Position numbers and translations under genes: made by a program. DNA of 39,450 nt, from IMG/VR virus record IMGVR_UViG_3300021197_001667, positions 1 through 39,450 of that record; one strand, written 5' to 3'. How positions within the stretch are numbered: the stretch's first letter is position 1; every line of letters starts with the position of its first letter. The notes under the pieces are model-generated. The model did no database searches and had not been told where the DNA came from. It worked only from the letters and a program-made list of their open reading frames with translations. Shown piece by piece: positions 17,845 through 25,877 of the stretch. The DNA comes from a virus.

Positions 17845-20800
17845 ATGGCATACATTACTAATGCAGAAGAGCTAGTCGATAAACTAAAGGAAAAGTTACC
17901 AGAGTATTTGCAAATGATGCTTGGTAACGATACAGGAAACGTAAGTAAGAAGTTCCATTGTTTTGCTCATGAGGATTCAAATCCTAGTATGACTTACAAC
18001 CCGCACAATGGACACACAAGTGTTATGTGCTGGAGTGGTTGTGGCTCTTTTGATATTTTCAGGGCATGCAACGTTTTAGAAGGTATGCCTGATAAGGGTC
18101 CAGAGTGGATTACTTCTACTCTGCCCCATCTAGCAGAAAAGTTAGGTCTAGAAATTCAGCTTGGAGAAGTATCTGAGCATGAAAGAAATAGAGCTAATCT
18201 GTTTAGACTCAATAGTGACATTTCAAACATTCTAAAAGCTACTACTCTTAACGATGAATACATCGAAAGTCGTGGCTGGAAGAGTGACCATGTTACTATT
18301 GGTTCTATTGATGCTTCTGAGTTGGAAGCCAAGCTTCAAGAGCTTGGCTATCCACTTAAGTTTATTAGAGAGTATGGAGTTATTGGTCATGGTGCATGGT
18401 CTTACTTTGGTGAAGACCGAGTCACCTTTGCCATTAACGACTACAGAGGACGCACTGTAGGCTTTGTAGCGCGTTACATTCCTTATGAGAAGGGTAGCGC
18501 AGTACCAAAGTATATCAACTCCTCAGAGAGCATTGTGTACCGCAAGAGAGAGATTCTACTTGGTTTAGACTCAGCTCTTAAGTACGCGAAGAAGGATGGT
18601 CTTTATCTTGTAGAAGGTCCTGGTGATGTTGCTTCTATGCACGCACAGGGGATTCATAATGTCGCCGCTGTATGTGGCGTCTCTTTTACAGGTGAGCATC
18701 TTGCTCTACTAAAGATGCTTGGGGTTACCAAGCTGTTCCTATGTCTTGACTGGGACGAAGCCGGACAGAAGGCATCGCTCAAGATCATGAAGGAAGAGCT
18801 AAGGTTCGCTCCTGGCGTTACATGCTTTGTTGTAAATCCTCCTGAGGAAGGATTTACTGGCGATCCTGGAGAGTACTTAGAAAATAGCGGACCTGAAAGT
18901 TTCCGTAATCTTAGTATGACACCAGGCTTTGAGTGGACTCTTAAGTTTGCTGGTGAAGACCAGCCAAGAGATCAAGTATGTGATGAGCTTGTGCCTTTGA
19001 TTGCTTCAGAACATTCTGCTGTTCGTCGTGAGATCTTAATCAAGACCTTGTCAGACTTTACCGGCATTATGTTCCAGAGTATTGCTCAGGATGTAGAGTC
19101 TCTTCGAGATGGTAAGGCTGCAATTCGTCGTGAACGAATTGAAGCTGCTGTTCAAAAGTTTTCACGAGCAGGTGTATCTGATCCAGATAACGCATTGGCT
19201 CTAGTTGGCGCTTTTGAAAAGGACCTTGAAAGAATCGAAAGTGAGTTCAAGAGAAACGTTATTGGCGTAAGCTACCAAATGGATCGGTACGAAGCAGCAT
19301 TGCAGCTTAAGGAATCTGTCAGTACAGATTCCAACATGGCTGAATTTGTATTCGGACACCACAGAGATTTTGGTAAGGCTATGAGCGGAGGCATGAATGC
19401 TACTCGTGGTGTATTGGGTTATATTGGTGGTCGCGCTAACTCTGGCAAGACCGCAACAGTAATCTCTTTAGCCACTGATGTTGCATTGCATGACAAGGAC
19501 GCAATTGTCGTAACCCACTTTACCGATGACTCTTATACTCAGGTTGAGCCTAGGTTTATCGGTAATGTTGCAGCAATGATTAAGCAGCCTGGTGATCCAG
19601 ATCTTGAAATTGGAATGGCAGCAAACCCTGTTGTTAACATTAAGAATGATGCTCAGTCAGAAGTTTATAATAGAGCTACAGAAGTTCTAAGAAATCTTTT
19701 GAAGAACGAACGTCTTATTGTTATTGACAGTGAGGATGGAGCAACGCTAACAGCACTAGAGCGAAATCTTCGCTATGTAAGGCAGCGTTACCCTGACAAG
19801 AAGTTGCTAGTTGTATGTGATAAGTGTATTGTCACCTTTCTAGGGGGACCTAGAATGAAAAAGCCTGTAAATTGCTGGAAACCCCTAAAGCCTCATAAGC
19901 TACAATACTCTTTAGCAAGGGTATGAATGCTGCGAAAGCAGAAACAATTATGAGGATTCTTCAAGTTCAAAAGACTTATGAAGTATCTAATGGGCAATCA
20001 GCAGCCAAGCCACTAATAGTGGAAGGTTCAGAGACTATAATCAGGTCGTCTAGAACAGACGAAGGTATAGTCCAGCTCTAGGGGAAACCTTAGAGAAGAA
20101 CGCAAGCCTTATTGTACTTGCGTTCTAAATATACAGTAGCGTCATCATAAAGATACTTAATTAGTGCTTTATGACGATGTTCGGATCGATAAGAAAGGCA
20201 AATTCTAAAAATGTTTTTAGTGGGTCGCGGATTAGCACGGTGCTCAAAAGGCATTTGCTGTCCAGCCCAAAAAATAAACTCCTCTGTTCCTAGGATTACA
20301 AGAGCATTTGTTTTTGTAAAACAACCGTCTCCATCAATATAACCTCGCAAGAAATGTCGGGTTAAATGATTAGGAACTTGTTGTTCAGTTGGAGGTTTGA
20401 TTTGAAATGTTTTGCGAGGACCGCAACCCAAATTGATAAGGTCTTTTACCATTTGAGGACTTGGGATTCTTAATTGGCAAACTGGATTTTTGTAGTTGTA
20501 ATGTCCAACATTGTATTCGCTTTCCAAAGTCTTATTAAAGACCTCAAGATGGGCAGAATCTTTTTCAGATAAACAAATTTGCAAACTTGGTTGCTTAGAA
20601 TCACTAACGTTACCATCTGCATACAAAAAGCCAAGCCAATAAGCCTTGGCTTCTGAATCAATGCAAGAAAAGAAATCATGATTGCAACTCAATCGAGCAG
20701 CATCAAGAGATTCTTGATAAGTCCTTTTTAAACCTTTCTTATTCATAATTCGAGTTATAACTGTATGCGAAACTCCAAAAAGTTTGCCGATCTTATTTGC

Positions 20801-21475
20801 GCTTTTTCCAGAGAGATACAAATCAGTAATTTTATTGATTTGATCTTCTGTAAATGCTACTTTCTTAGCCATGTATATGCTCCTAACTTAATGGTTAGAG
20901 CATACAGAGCAAAAGAATTATCGTCAAGCTTTTTGAGTTTATTACTGAATACACACAATTACCATGACTATCCTGAGCTAGATCAGACTAGCAGGATGAG
21001 AATGATTAGTACGCAACAAAAAACTTTGACTTCAAAGTACCACTGTCACATTATGGCTACCGCAGAGTATCGCAAGACGCCTCTTGGTGACGGCAAGAAG
21101 ATGAAGCTTCCAGTCAACGATGATCTTGCTGATGCTCGTGCTTTAATCTATCGACCAAACTATATTGTTCATGTCTACAATGACTTGCACGATCGTGGTT
21201 CAGATTCTGAAATCTTTTGGGTTGATAAGGCAGAGCCAAATAAGCGTCAGCCACGTCTTATGTTGATCTTTGCAAAGAACAAGATTACAAGCTTTAAGAG
21301 TCCAGAAGACAAGCTAATGTTTGACCTAAACAAAAATACAGTTACCCTATCTAGTACAGATATTGAATCTGCAAGAGGGGAAAGCATTAGCTTTGCAGCG
21401 CAAAAAGAAAGTGGTAACGTTATTGTCGATGGTGACAATATTGTATACCGTGGAACAGAGTGGTCAGAAGAATAA
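17845..21475 (+). CDS. DNA primase-helicase (exons 17845-19821 and 20948-21475)
   Basis: After splicing this encodes 834 residues combining primase and replicative helicase, like T7 gp4. The zinc-binding domain uses C39, H42, C62 and C66. The Toprim domain has E257 in LVEGPGD and D302/D304 in LDWDEAG. A long helical linker leads to a RecA-type helicase with Walker A GRANSGKT (to T536) and Walker B LLVVCD ending at D659. The intron splits codons D659 and N660 (VCD/NTHNYHD). The gene starts after AAGGAAGG, 8 bases behind the purine enzyme. The product makes RNA primers and unwinds the fork for the split DnaE polymerase. The domain calls are firm; the exon junction is supported by the P1 pairing of the intron. 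Confidence 0.92.
20090..20872 (-). CDS. LAGLIDADG homing endonuclease, antisense in the primase-helicase intron
   Basis: The 260-residue protein starts with a helix-turn-helix-like region (ITDLYLSGKSANKIGKLFGV) and has two LAGLIDADG motifs, WLGFLYADGNV near residue 80 and LRGYIDGDGCF near residue 173, both with acidic residues kept. It is therefore likely active and expected to cut intronless primase-helicase genes near the Walker B codons. Orientation is opposite to the host gene and intron, so it cannot be translated from the operon mRNA and needs its own promoter; one is visible at 20899-20927. The Shine-Dalgarno AGGAG lies in a hairpin. The domain layout resembles the intron-1 enzyme, but the two are clearly diverged. 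Confidence 0.92.
   Translation of the reverse strand: MAKKVAFTEDQINKITDLYLSGKSANKIGKLFGVSHTVITRIMNKKGLKRTYQESLDAARLSCNHDFFSCIDSEAKAYWLGFLYADGNVSDSKQPSLQICLSEKDSAHLEVFNKTLESEYNVGHYNYKNPVCQLRIPSPQMVKDLINLGCGPRKTFQIKPPTEQQVPNHLTRHFLRGYIDGDGCFTKTNALVILGTEEFIFWAGQQMPFEHRANPRPTKNIFRICLSYRSEHRHKALIKYLYDDATVYLERKYNKACVLL
20873..20905 (-). promoter_or_regulatory. Hairpin sequestering the Shine-Dalgarno sequence of the antisense endonuclease
   Basis: On the - strand, GTATGCTCTAAC (20905-20894) can pair with GTTAGGAGCATATAC (20887-20873), allowing small bulges. The AGGAG (20884-20880), 8 bases before the ATG, is buried in the stem. Transcripts starting at the local promoter would begin near 20892 and lack the 5' arm, leaving the site free. 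Confidence 0.5.
20899..20927 (-). promoter_or_regulatory. Putative promoter of the antisense endonuclease
   Basis: TTGACG (20927-20922), a 17-base spacer and TATGCT (20904-20899) read on the - strand, 27 bases before the ATG of the endonuclease. The -10 lies in the 5' arm of the hairpin described above. The layout matches that of the sense endonuclease in the dnaE intron. Confidence 0.5.
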
Positions 21476-21487
21476 CCGAGGTCCTAA

Positions 21488-21586
21488 TTGAATTTTAAAG
21501 AGCAGATTCTAAAGCTCGCTTTGCAAAAACAAAACAAGCGAGAGCAGTTGGAAAAGCATAAAAAGAAATCAACTAGGACAAATTAA
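21488..21586 (+). CDS. Possible 32-residue basic peptide with TTG start
   Basis: The 122-base gap after the primase-helicase gene holds an open frame beginning TTG, with GAGG six bases upstream, ending TAA just before the next binding site. The peptide is very rich in Lys, Gln and Glu (LALQKQNKREQLEKHKKK) and would be a single charged helix. The placement and good spacing favour it; its short length and rare start count against it. Confidence 0.4.
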   Translation: MNFKEQILKLALQKQNKREQLEKHKKKSTRTN

Positions 21587-21597
21587 AAGGAAGCTAT

Positions 21598-21972
21598 ATG
21601 TCAAAGCAAGAAGAAACTATTGAGCTAGAAGATGTTATCGTTTGGGACGAAGACACTTGGATTAGCACGTTAGACCCTATCATTTATACTGGTAGCAATG
21701 GTACAATTGTTAACTATGGAAACGGAATGCACATTGGTCGCTTTGAAGGCGACCTAAGTTCAGGCCACTTGGACGTAACTTCTTACGTAAAGGTGGTTCC
21801 GCTTTCAGGTTCTATTGATGTAGTAGCCTCATTGCCAAAGATGCCTGACACAAAAGAAGAGCTTCGCCTAGAACCTTCAGAGTGCTGGATGCTTTCTCCT
21901 GGTATTGAGTTTGTTATGTCTTTTGAGAACGAAACAGATGTTCTTATTCAAGTACTAGACAGTCTGGAGTAA
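21598..21972 (+). CDS. Hypothetical acidic protein (124 aa)
   Basis: No family is recognised. The protein is acidic, especially at the N-terminus (EETIELEDVIVWDEDTW), with likely beta strands and a Gly/Asn turn segment (TGSNGTIVNYGNGMHIG). It has a single cysteine and no membrane segment. It starts after AAAGGAAGC and is followed two bases later by the next gene. Its position in the replication operon suggests an accessory role, which the sequence does not specify. Confidence 0.72.
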   Translation: MSKQEETIELEDVIVWDEDTWISTLDPIIYTGSNGTIVNYGNGMHIGRFEGDLSSGHLDVTSYVKVVPLSGSIDVVASLPKMPDTKEELRLEPSECWMLSPGIEFVMSFENETDVLIQVLDSLE

Positions 21973-21974
21973 AA

Positions 21975-22295
21975 ATGGCACCCAAAAACCCAAGACAGCT
22001 AAAGGGAATCTATGTAAAGGATCGCAAGACGTTCTTCTACCTAGAGACCGGCGGAAAGCCTTGTCGTAGCCCGCTAGATAAACTTCGTTCAGTATTGATG
22101 CAACGAGGTATTCTAGAGTATGACATGCAGGATGAGCGGCTTACTATTTACAATCAGCCATACAACATTATTAGCTATGCTGACGCTGAAGAAAAGCAGT
22201 ACGATGTTGAGGTTATCTACCTTAACCAACACGTAAAGAAGCTTATGACCGAGCAGAAGGTTGAGGAATCAGTCCAAAGCCCGTGGCGTAACTAA
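21975..22295 (+). CDS. Hypothetical protein (106 aa)
   Basis: The function is unknown. The sequence is mixed alpha/beta with a basic N-terminal part (KNPRQLKGIYVKDRKTFFYL) and a C-terminal helix, and lacks membrane segments. Its stop overlaps the ATG of the membrane protein gene behind it (TAATG), so the two are translationally coupled and may work together. Confidence 0.72.
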   Translation: MAPKNPRQLKGIYVKDRKTFFYLETGGKPCRSPLDKLRSVLMQRGILEYDMQDERLTIYNQPYNIISYADAEEKQYDVEVIYLNQHVKKLMTEQKVEESVQSPWRN

Positions 22296-23161
22296 TGTTT
22301 AAGCAGCGCACTTGGGTCGAGTATGCCATTCTGGTCCTAGTAATTATCCTAGGGTTTGGCGCAGGTGCGTTATTCCAAGACCTTACATCTACTACAGATG
22401 AACAGTTTTTTATTGATAACTGGAAGCTGTCACAGCATGAACACCTTTTAGTCGAAGCCAATAAAAAGGCGCGCGACCTAGAAGGTGCTCTTAAGAAAGC
22501 CAAGGGCGATAAGTCAGATCTTCTGGATCAGATTGTTCTTCTTAAACGAGAGAACAATAGACTCGCTGTACTATTGACTACAACTACCACCGTCTCCTCT
22601 GGGGGAGACGGAGGCACTCTTACGGTTACCAGTCCGGTAGACTGCGAGAGTCCCGAGCCTTATGAACATCTCTACAAGTACGAAAATGGACTTGTTGTTG
22701 GTGATTATAAGTTCGATGGTAAGCAACATGCTCATGCTCTATACGATTTAAAAGTTAAGAGCAGTGTTGTAGTGGGCGACAAAGACACTTCCGTTATCAT
22801 CAAAATGGCTACGGCTTACGACGAAAATACCTGGTTAGAACTTCCAGTAGAAGCAGACGTTGTGGTTATTAATGACCACGACCTAATTGCTCCTGAGATA
22901 TCTTTAGGTGCAGCTGTAATGGTACCTGTATTCGACGTTCAGCCTAGCCTCACTGTTTCCTGGTTGCATCCAACTAAGAGTACAGATGCTCTCAGCCCAA
23001 AATTTGGCGGGACAGCTAACTCTTATCATGCAGGTGTAGATGTATTGTCTTATCGTATAAGTGATCACCTTCCTGTAGTAACTGATTTGTGGTTATCAGC
23101 TGGTGCTGTTTACACACAGAACGGTGCTATGGGTACGATTACTTTAGGTTCAAAATTCTAG
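22295..23161 (+). CDS. Membrane-anchored coiled-coil protein with beta-rich C-terminal domain
   Basis: This 288-residue protein has an N-terminal membrane segment (about residues 8-27, WVEYAILVLVIILGFGAGAL), a charged coiled coil (about 38-92), a Thr/Ser/Gly linker (TTTTTVSSGGDGG) and a beta-rich domain of some 180 residues ending in alternating strands and a terminal Phe (SAGAVYTQNGAMGTITLGSKF). The last part resembles outer-membrane-type strands. An envelope-spanning protein is suggested, for instance a lysis (spanin-like) or envelope-modifying factor; classical spanins are smaller and lack such a domain, so this is uncertain. The gene overlaps its upstream neighbour by one base. The linker is encoded by a perfect 8-bp hairpin (22590-22611). 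Confidence 0.65.
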   Translation: MFKQRTWVEYAILVLVIILGFGAGALFQDLTSTTDEQFFIDNWKLSQHEHLLVEANKKARDLEGALKKAKGDKSDLLDQIVLLKRENNRLAVLLTTTTTVSSGGDGGTLTVTSPVDCESPEPYEHLYKYENGLVVGDYKFDGKQHAHALYDLKVKSSVVVGDKDTSVIIKMATAYDENTWLELPVEADVVVINDHDLIAPEISLGAAVMVPVFDVQPSLTVSWLHPTKSTDALSPKFGGTANSYHAGVDVLSYRISDHLPVVTDLWLSAGAVYTQNGAMGTITLGSKF

Positions 23162-23169
23162 GAGGGAAC

Positions 23170-23385
23170 ATGGGTTTCCGTACATTTGATTTCAAGTGTA
23201 ACAATAACGAGTGTGAGTTCTACAATGTAAAGGAAGAGCGTTTCATTCGTTATGTCGAGCTAGCTGAGCTTGACCTTAAGTGCGACGAGCAAACTTGTGA
23301 GGGATGCGACAGCAAGATGCAGAAGTGCATTAGCGCGCCTCCTACACATCTTAGCTGGAGCCTTTGGCGGGCCGGAATTGGATGA
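23170..23385 (+). CDS. Small zinc-ribbon-like protein (71 aa)
   Basis: Six cysteines in a short chain (FKCNNNECEF, LKCDEQTCEGCDSKMQKC) make a metal-binding ribbon likely. Many phages encode such small ribbons as regulators or adaptor subunits, but I recognise no named member. The ATG at 23170 follows AGGAGGG; an upstream in-frame start at 23089 lies inside the previous gene and lacks such a site. The stop overlaps the next ATG (ATGA). Confidence 0.75.
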   Translation: MGFRTFDFKCNNNECEFYNVKEERFIRYVELAELDLKCDEQTCEGCDSKMQKCISAPPTHLSWSLWRAGIG

Positions 23386-24122
23386 TTCCTAAGACTGCTG
23401 GTACAGTACTTTCCGAAAGTCAAGTAAGGGCTTTTCAGAAATGCAATCAGCTCTATGCTTTTGGTGGAGATGTTAAGTACAACCTTAACGCCTCTATCTT
23501 TAAAAGCACTATTGAGATGATGATTGTTGATGCGCTAAAAAAGCCTATCAATAATCCAAAGTTGTCTTTTCCTAAGTACCTTCAAAGGTCTATGGTAAAG
23601 CACAAAGTGCACGAAGATCTATTGTTCGGTCAGATACAAGACATGATGTCTACAATGTCTTACCGACTTACAGACTTTTGGGATGTGTTCAAAGCCGATA
23701 ACTTTATTCCAGTTATCGGTCCACGGCATTTTAGAACTATTGTATCTAAGACTCCAATTGATGTTTATGTGTCTTGTGTATTCATGCAAAAGCAAAACAA
23801 GACTTTAAACATTCTAGACTTTACGCCGCACTCTTCAGAGCATGCTCAAGTTAATGATGTAATGCTATACATTAAGATGAAAGCTATTGAAGCTTTTCAG
23901 CGTAAAGACAAAAGAATCACTCCAGTTAAGATTCATTCAGTTGGACTAACTGAGGGTGATGTCTTTTTGTATCGAAGTTTTACGTACAAAAATTTGCAAC
24001 AAGAACTTCTAGAAAGAACTACTAAGCTAGTAAAGGGTATAGAGATTGGTATGGATATGCCTTCCCTGCCTTGTAAGTTTTATAGTTGTCCTTATAGAAG
24101 TATGTGCAACCCGGAGGTATAA
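23382..24122 (+). CDS. Cas4-like protein with intact Fe-S cysteines but degenerate nuclease site
   Basis: The 246-residue product has the cysteine frame of Cas4/RecB-type nucleases: C21 in AFQKCNQLYAFGG and C231, C236 and C242 in CKFYSCPYRSMC. At the place of the catalytic D...(D/E)-x-K it reads PIDVYVS...LNILDFTPH, so the essential Lys is replaced by Thr. It may bind DNA or pair with the active relative encoded at 15353 rather than cut. It starts at ATG 23382 overlapping the previous stop and ends directly before the next ATG. The fold call rests on cysteine spacing and the D...D pattern; the loss of activity is inferred. Confidence 0.65.
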   Translation: MIPKTAGTVLSESQVRAFQKCNQLYAFGGDVKYNLNASIFKSTIEMMIVDALKKPINNPKLSFPKYLQRSMVKHKVHEDLLFGQIQDMMSTMSYRLTDFWDVFKADNFIPVIGPRHFRTIVSKTPIDVYVSCVFMQKQNKTLNILDFTPHSSEHAQVNDVMLYIKMKAIEAFQRKDKRITPVKIHSVGLTEGDVFLYRSFTYKNLQQELLERTTKLVKGIEIGMDMPSLPCKFYSCPYRSMCNPEV

Positions 24123-24428
24123 ATGGCAAAGCTAAGCTTTGCAATGCTCAACGATATTCGCCAACCTATGCAGTTCGGTACACTTCGAATTGCTGGCGGG
24201 CCGTTTGAGCATATGGCTAGCGTTAAAAGAAACTTTAATCGTGGCTCTAAAGAGTACTGCTGTTTCCGAGACCTATCTAGTGGTCATGTTTATCTTGAGG
24301 AAGTTGACCTGCATGACGGGCAGCTATTCAAAAAGATTGAAGACGACAAAGAATGGGCCGATCTTTATCGGTATCTTCAGGAATACGGTGTATTCGAAGC
24401 ATACGGAATGCAAAAGCGATCAGTATGA
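24123..24428 (+). CDS. Hypothetical protein (101 aa)
   Basis: No family is recognised. It has an N-terminal stretch with hydrophobic and Gly residues (FGTLRIAGGPFEHMASVKR), a central pair of cysteines (YCCFRDL) and an acidic C-terminal helix. It has a very strong binding site (CGGAGGT) and overlaps the following nuclease gene by four bases, so it is probably co-translated with it. Confidence 0.72.
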   Translation: MAKLSFAMLNDIRQPMQFGTLRIAGGPFEHMASVKRNFNRGSKEYCCFRDLSSGHVYLEEVDLHDGQLFKKIEDDKEWADLYRYLQEYGVFEAYGMQKRSV

Positions 24429-24838
24429 GTCGAGTAAACTGGAAAACGCAGTTTGACTTTATTGAGGCAAACTCAAAGTTTCACAACAAGGTTAGGGATA
24501 TCCTTAGAAGGGATATCCCTTTCCGTTTTATGAACTGCTTTCAGGAGATTCCAGTACACGAGCTATGTCCTGAGTATCATTCAAGAGCCCATCGTTATGA
24601 TTGGTTTATTGAAGATACAGGTCATGTTATCGAGCTTCATGGCGAACAACATTACAAGTTCACCAATAGAGGTAACATTGGCTATGAGGAAGCGCATAGA
24701 GCTTTTAAAAAAGGTCAAGCAAGAGATAGGCAGAAAAAAATAGCTGCCGTTCAAGCTGGTTTCGAGTATGTTGAAATATCGTATAAGTTTGCAAACAAGC
24801 TTAACGCTAAGCTCCTGAAACAACTAATATTTGGTTAA
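24425..24838 (+). CDS. Vsr/PD-(D/E)XK-like endonuclease
   Basis: The 137-residue protein has the core HRYDWFIEDTGHVIELHGEQHYKF, with Asp, then E-x-H-G-E-Q-H, the pattern seen in very-short-patch-repair-like and related restriction-fold nucleases (usually D...E-x-D/H-G-x-Q-H). Conserved Arg/Lys and a terminal beta strand (FEYVEISYKF) follow. It likely nicks or cuts DNA, either in repair or as a free-standing homing-type nuclease. The ATG at 24425 overlaps the preceding stop. A 10-bp perfect inverted repeat lies in its coding sequence at 24494-24520. Confidence 0.7.
   Translation: MSRVNWKTQFDFIEANSKFHNKVRDILRRDIPFRFMNCFQEIPVHELCPEYHSRAHRYDWFIEDTGHVIELHGEQHYKFTNRGNIGYEEAHRAFKKGQARDRQKKIAAVQAGFEYVEISYKFANKLNAKLLKQLIFG
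24494..24520. repeat. Perfect 10-bp inverted repeat inside the Vsr-like gene
   Basis: AGGGATATCC and GGATATCCCT are separated by 7 bases. It lacks a following T-run, so it is not a normal terminator. It is one of the three strongest of a dispersed set of intragenic hairpins in this window. Confidence 0.8.
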
Positions 24839-24840
24839 AC

Positions 24841-25488
24841 ATGTCAGACGATGCAGTTGCCGAAGAAGAATTGCTAACCTCTCTTGAAGAGGTTAGTGCT
24901 CCTATGCCTATTGAGGTATGGGGGCCAGATACTATTGCTTACTATGGTCCAACTACCAGAAGCATTTTGCTAACTGGTGAAGTAGACTCTGACTTGGCAA
25001 ACGCTATCTGTTCACAGCTAAAGCATTTGTCTGCTTTAGACTCTGAAGACATTATCACTTTGGTTATCAATACGCCTGGAGGAGATGTCGTACAAGCAAT
25101 GGCTATTTACGACACTATCCGTTCTATTGAGAATCCAGTTGTAACAATAGTTCAGGGGATGGCAGCTTCTGCCGGACTCTTACTATTGCAAGCAGGTGAT
25201 TTTAGAGTAGCAATGCCGAACTCTAAGATTTTTTATCATCAGCCAATTTCTGAAACCGCAGTAACCTCAGCTCATTCTATCGATGAGTTTCATGATGAAT
25301 ACATGTGGGCAAAGGATATGATTGATGGTATTATTAGAACGCGAGGTCGCATTACTAAGAAGAACTGGGTCAAGTACTTTGAGAAAAAGCCCGAGTCCTC
25401 TTGGTTTACAGCAGACCTTGCTGAAGAAATTAGGCTTGTTGACAAAGTCATTGACTATGCAGTCAAGCCTAAGATTAAGTTTGAGTAG
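24841..25488 (+). CDS. ClpP-like serine protease
   Basis: The 215-residue protein has the ClpP/crotonase fold: VINTPGGDVVQAMAIYDTI, the nucleophile block QGMAASAG with S110, and FYHQP with H133. The Asp of the usual triad, found in ClpP as ERDRFLSA, aligns here with PESSWFTA, so that position seems to be Ser and the third residue is unclear. Phage ClpP-like proteins act as prohead proteases or degrade host proteins; no capsid gene is near, so a regulatory or host-directed role is as likely. It starts 3 bases after the Vsr-like gene with no clear Shine-Dalgarno sequence, implying coupled translation. Confidence 0.82.
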   Translation: MSDDAVAEEELLTSLEEVSAPMPIEVWGPDTIAYYGPTTRSILLTGEVDSDLANAICSQLKHLSALDSEDIITLVINTPGGDVVQAMAIYDTIRSIENPVVTIVQGMAASAGLLLLQAGDFRVAMPNSKIFYHQPISETAVTSAHSIDEFHDEYMWAKDMIDGIIRTRGRITKKNWVKYFEKKPESSWFTADLAEEIRLVDKVIDYAVKPKIKFE

Positions 25489-25496
25489 GAGTACAA

Positions 25497-25877
25497 ATGG
25501 CTGGTAGAGGTGCGGGTGCCCGAAGAAAGGGACACCAGTTCGAAAGAGACATCGCTAATTATCTTACAGACAGTACAGGCTTTACGTGGAAGCGTGGGCT
25601 TGGACAGTCACGAGGTGGTGGTGGCGAGTGCGCCGATGTCGAACTCGAAGATTCAGATTACTCAGAAAAGGCTGCTGCAATTCACTTTGAATTAAAGCGG
25701 CACAAGCGGTGCAATATTAAGGGAGCCCTTAGGCAAGCCCTTGACGACAAGCGTGAGTCAGACTTTCCTGTTATCATAACCAAGGACGACAGAGAACCTG
25801 TTCTCGTCACCATGCTTATGGAAGATTGGATTGATTTCTTAAACGCTTATCTTAGAGACACCTCTACGGAAGAGTAA
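25497..25877 (+). CDS. Holliday junction resolvase-like PD-(D/E)XK nuclease
   Basis: This 126-residue protein resembles Hjc-type resolvases and related small nucleases: an N-terminal basic stretch with GHQFERDIANYL, then R-G-L-G-Q-S-R-G-G-G-G with the Asp of ECADVEL, then IHFELKRHKRC with the E-x-K, and a Gln-containing helix (GALRQALDD). All catalytic residues are present. It probably resolves branched DNA before packaging. It has a TAGGAG binding site and overlaps the next gene by one base. Confidence 0.78.
   Translation: MAGRGAGARRKGHQFERDIANYLTDSTGFTWKRGLGQSRGGGGECADVELEDSDYSEKAAAIHFELKRHKRCNIKGALRQALDDKRESDFPVIITKDDREPVLVTMLMEDWIDFLNAYLRDTSTEE

Larger units (their letters stand above)
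19822..20947 (+). mobile_element. Group I intron in the primase-helicase gene, with antisense LAGLIDADG gene
   Basis: The exon end GTGAT pairs with the guide GTCAC (19831-19835), giving the U-G pair at the 5' splice site; the intron ends in G at 20947. P2 is TCTAGG/CCTAGA (19839-19854). Core elements: P AATTGCTGGAAACCCC (19870-19885), Q TGGGCAATCAGCAGCCAAGC (from 19991), R GGTTCAGAGACTATAA (near 20025) and S GGTATAGTCC (20063-20072), then a P9-like stem to about 20096. The 783-bp endonuclease ORF sits between P9 and the 3' splice site on the opposite strand, its stop overlapping P9. Confidence 0.92.

Noticed and set aside
19822-19926. Continuation of the primase-helicase reading frame past Walker B to a stop at 19926
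   Set aside because: This is intron sequence read as protein; the guide pairing places the splice site at 19821/19822 and homology resumes at 20948.
20765-20947. Apparent N-terminal part of the downstream primase-helicase frame
   Set aside because: It lies inside the intron and overlaps the antisense endonuclease gene; the true exon starts at 20948.
23089-23170. Longer start for the zinc-ribbon-like protein at 23089
   Set aside because: It lies inside the coiled-coil protein gene without a binding site; ATG 23170 follows AGGAGGG.
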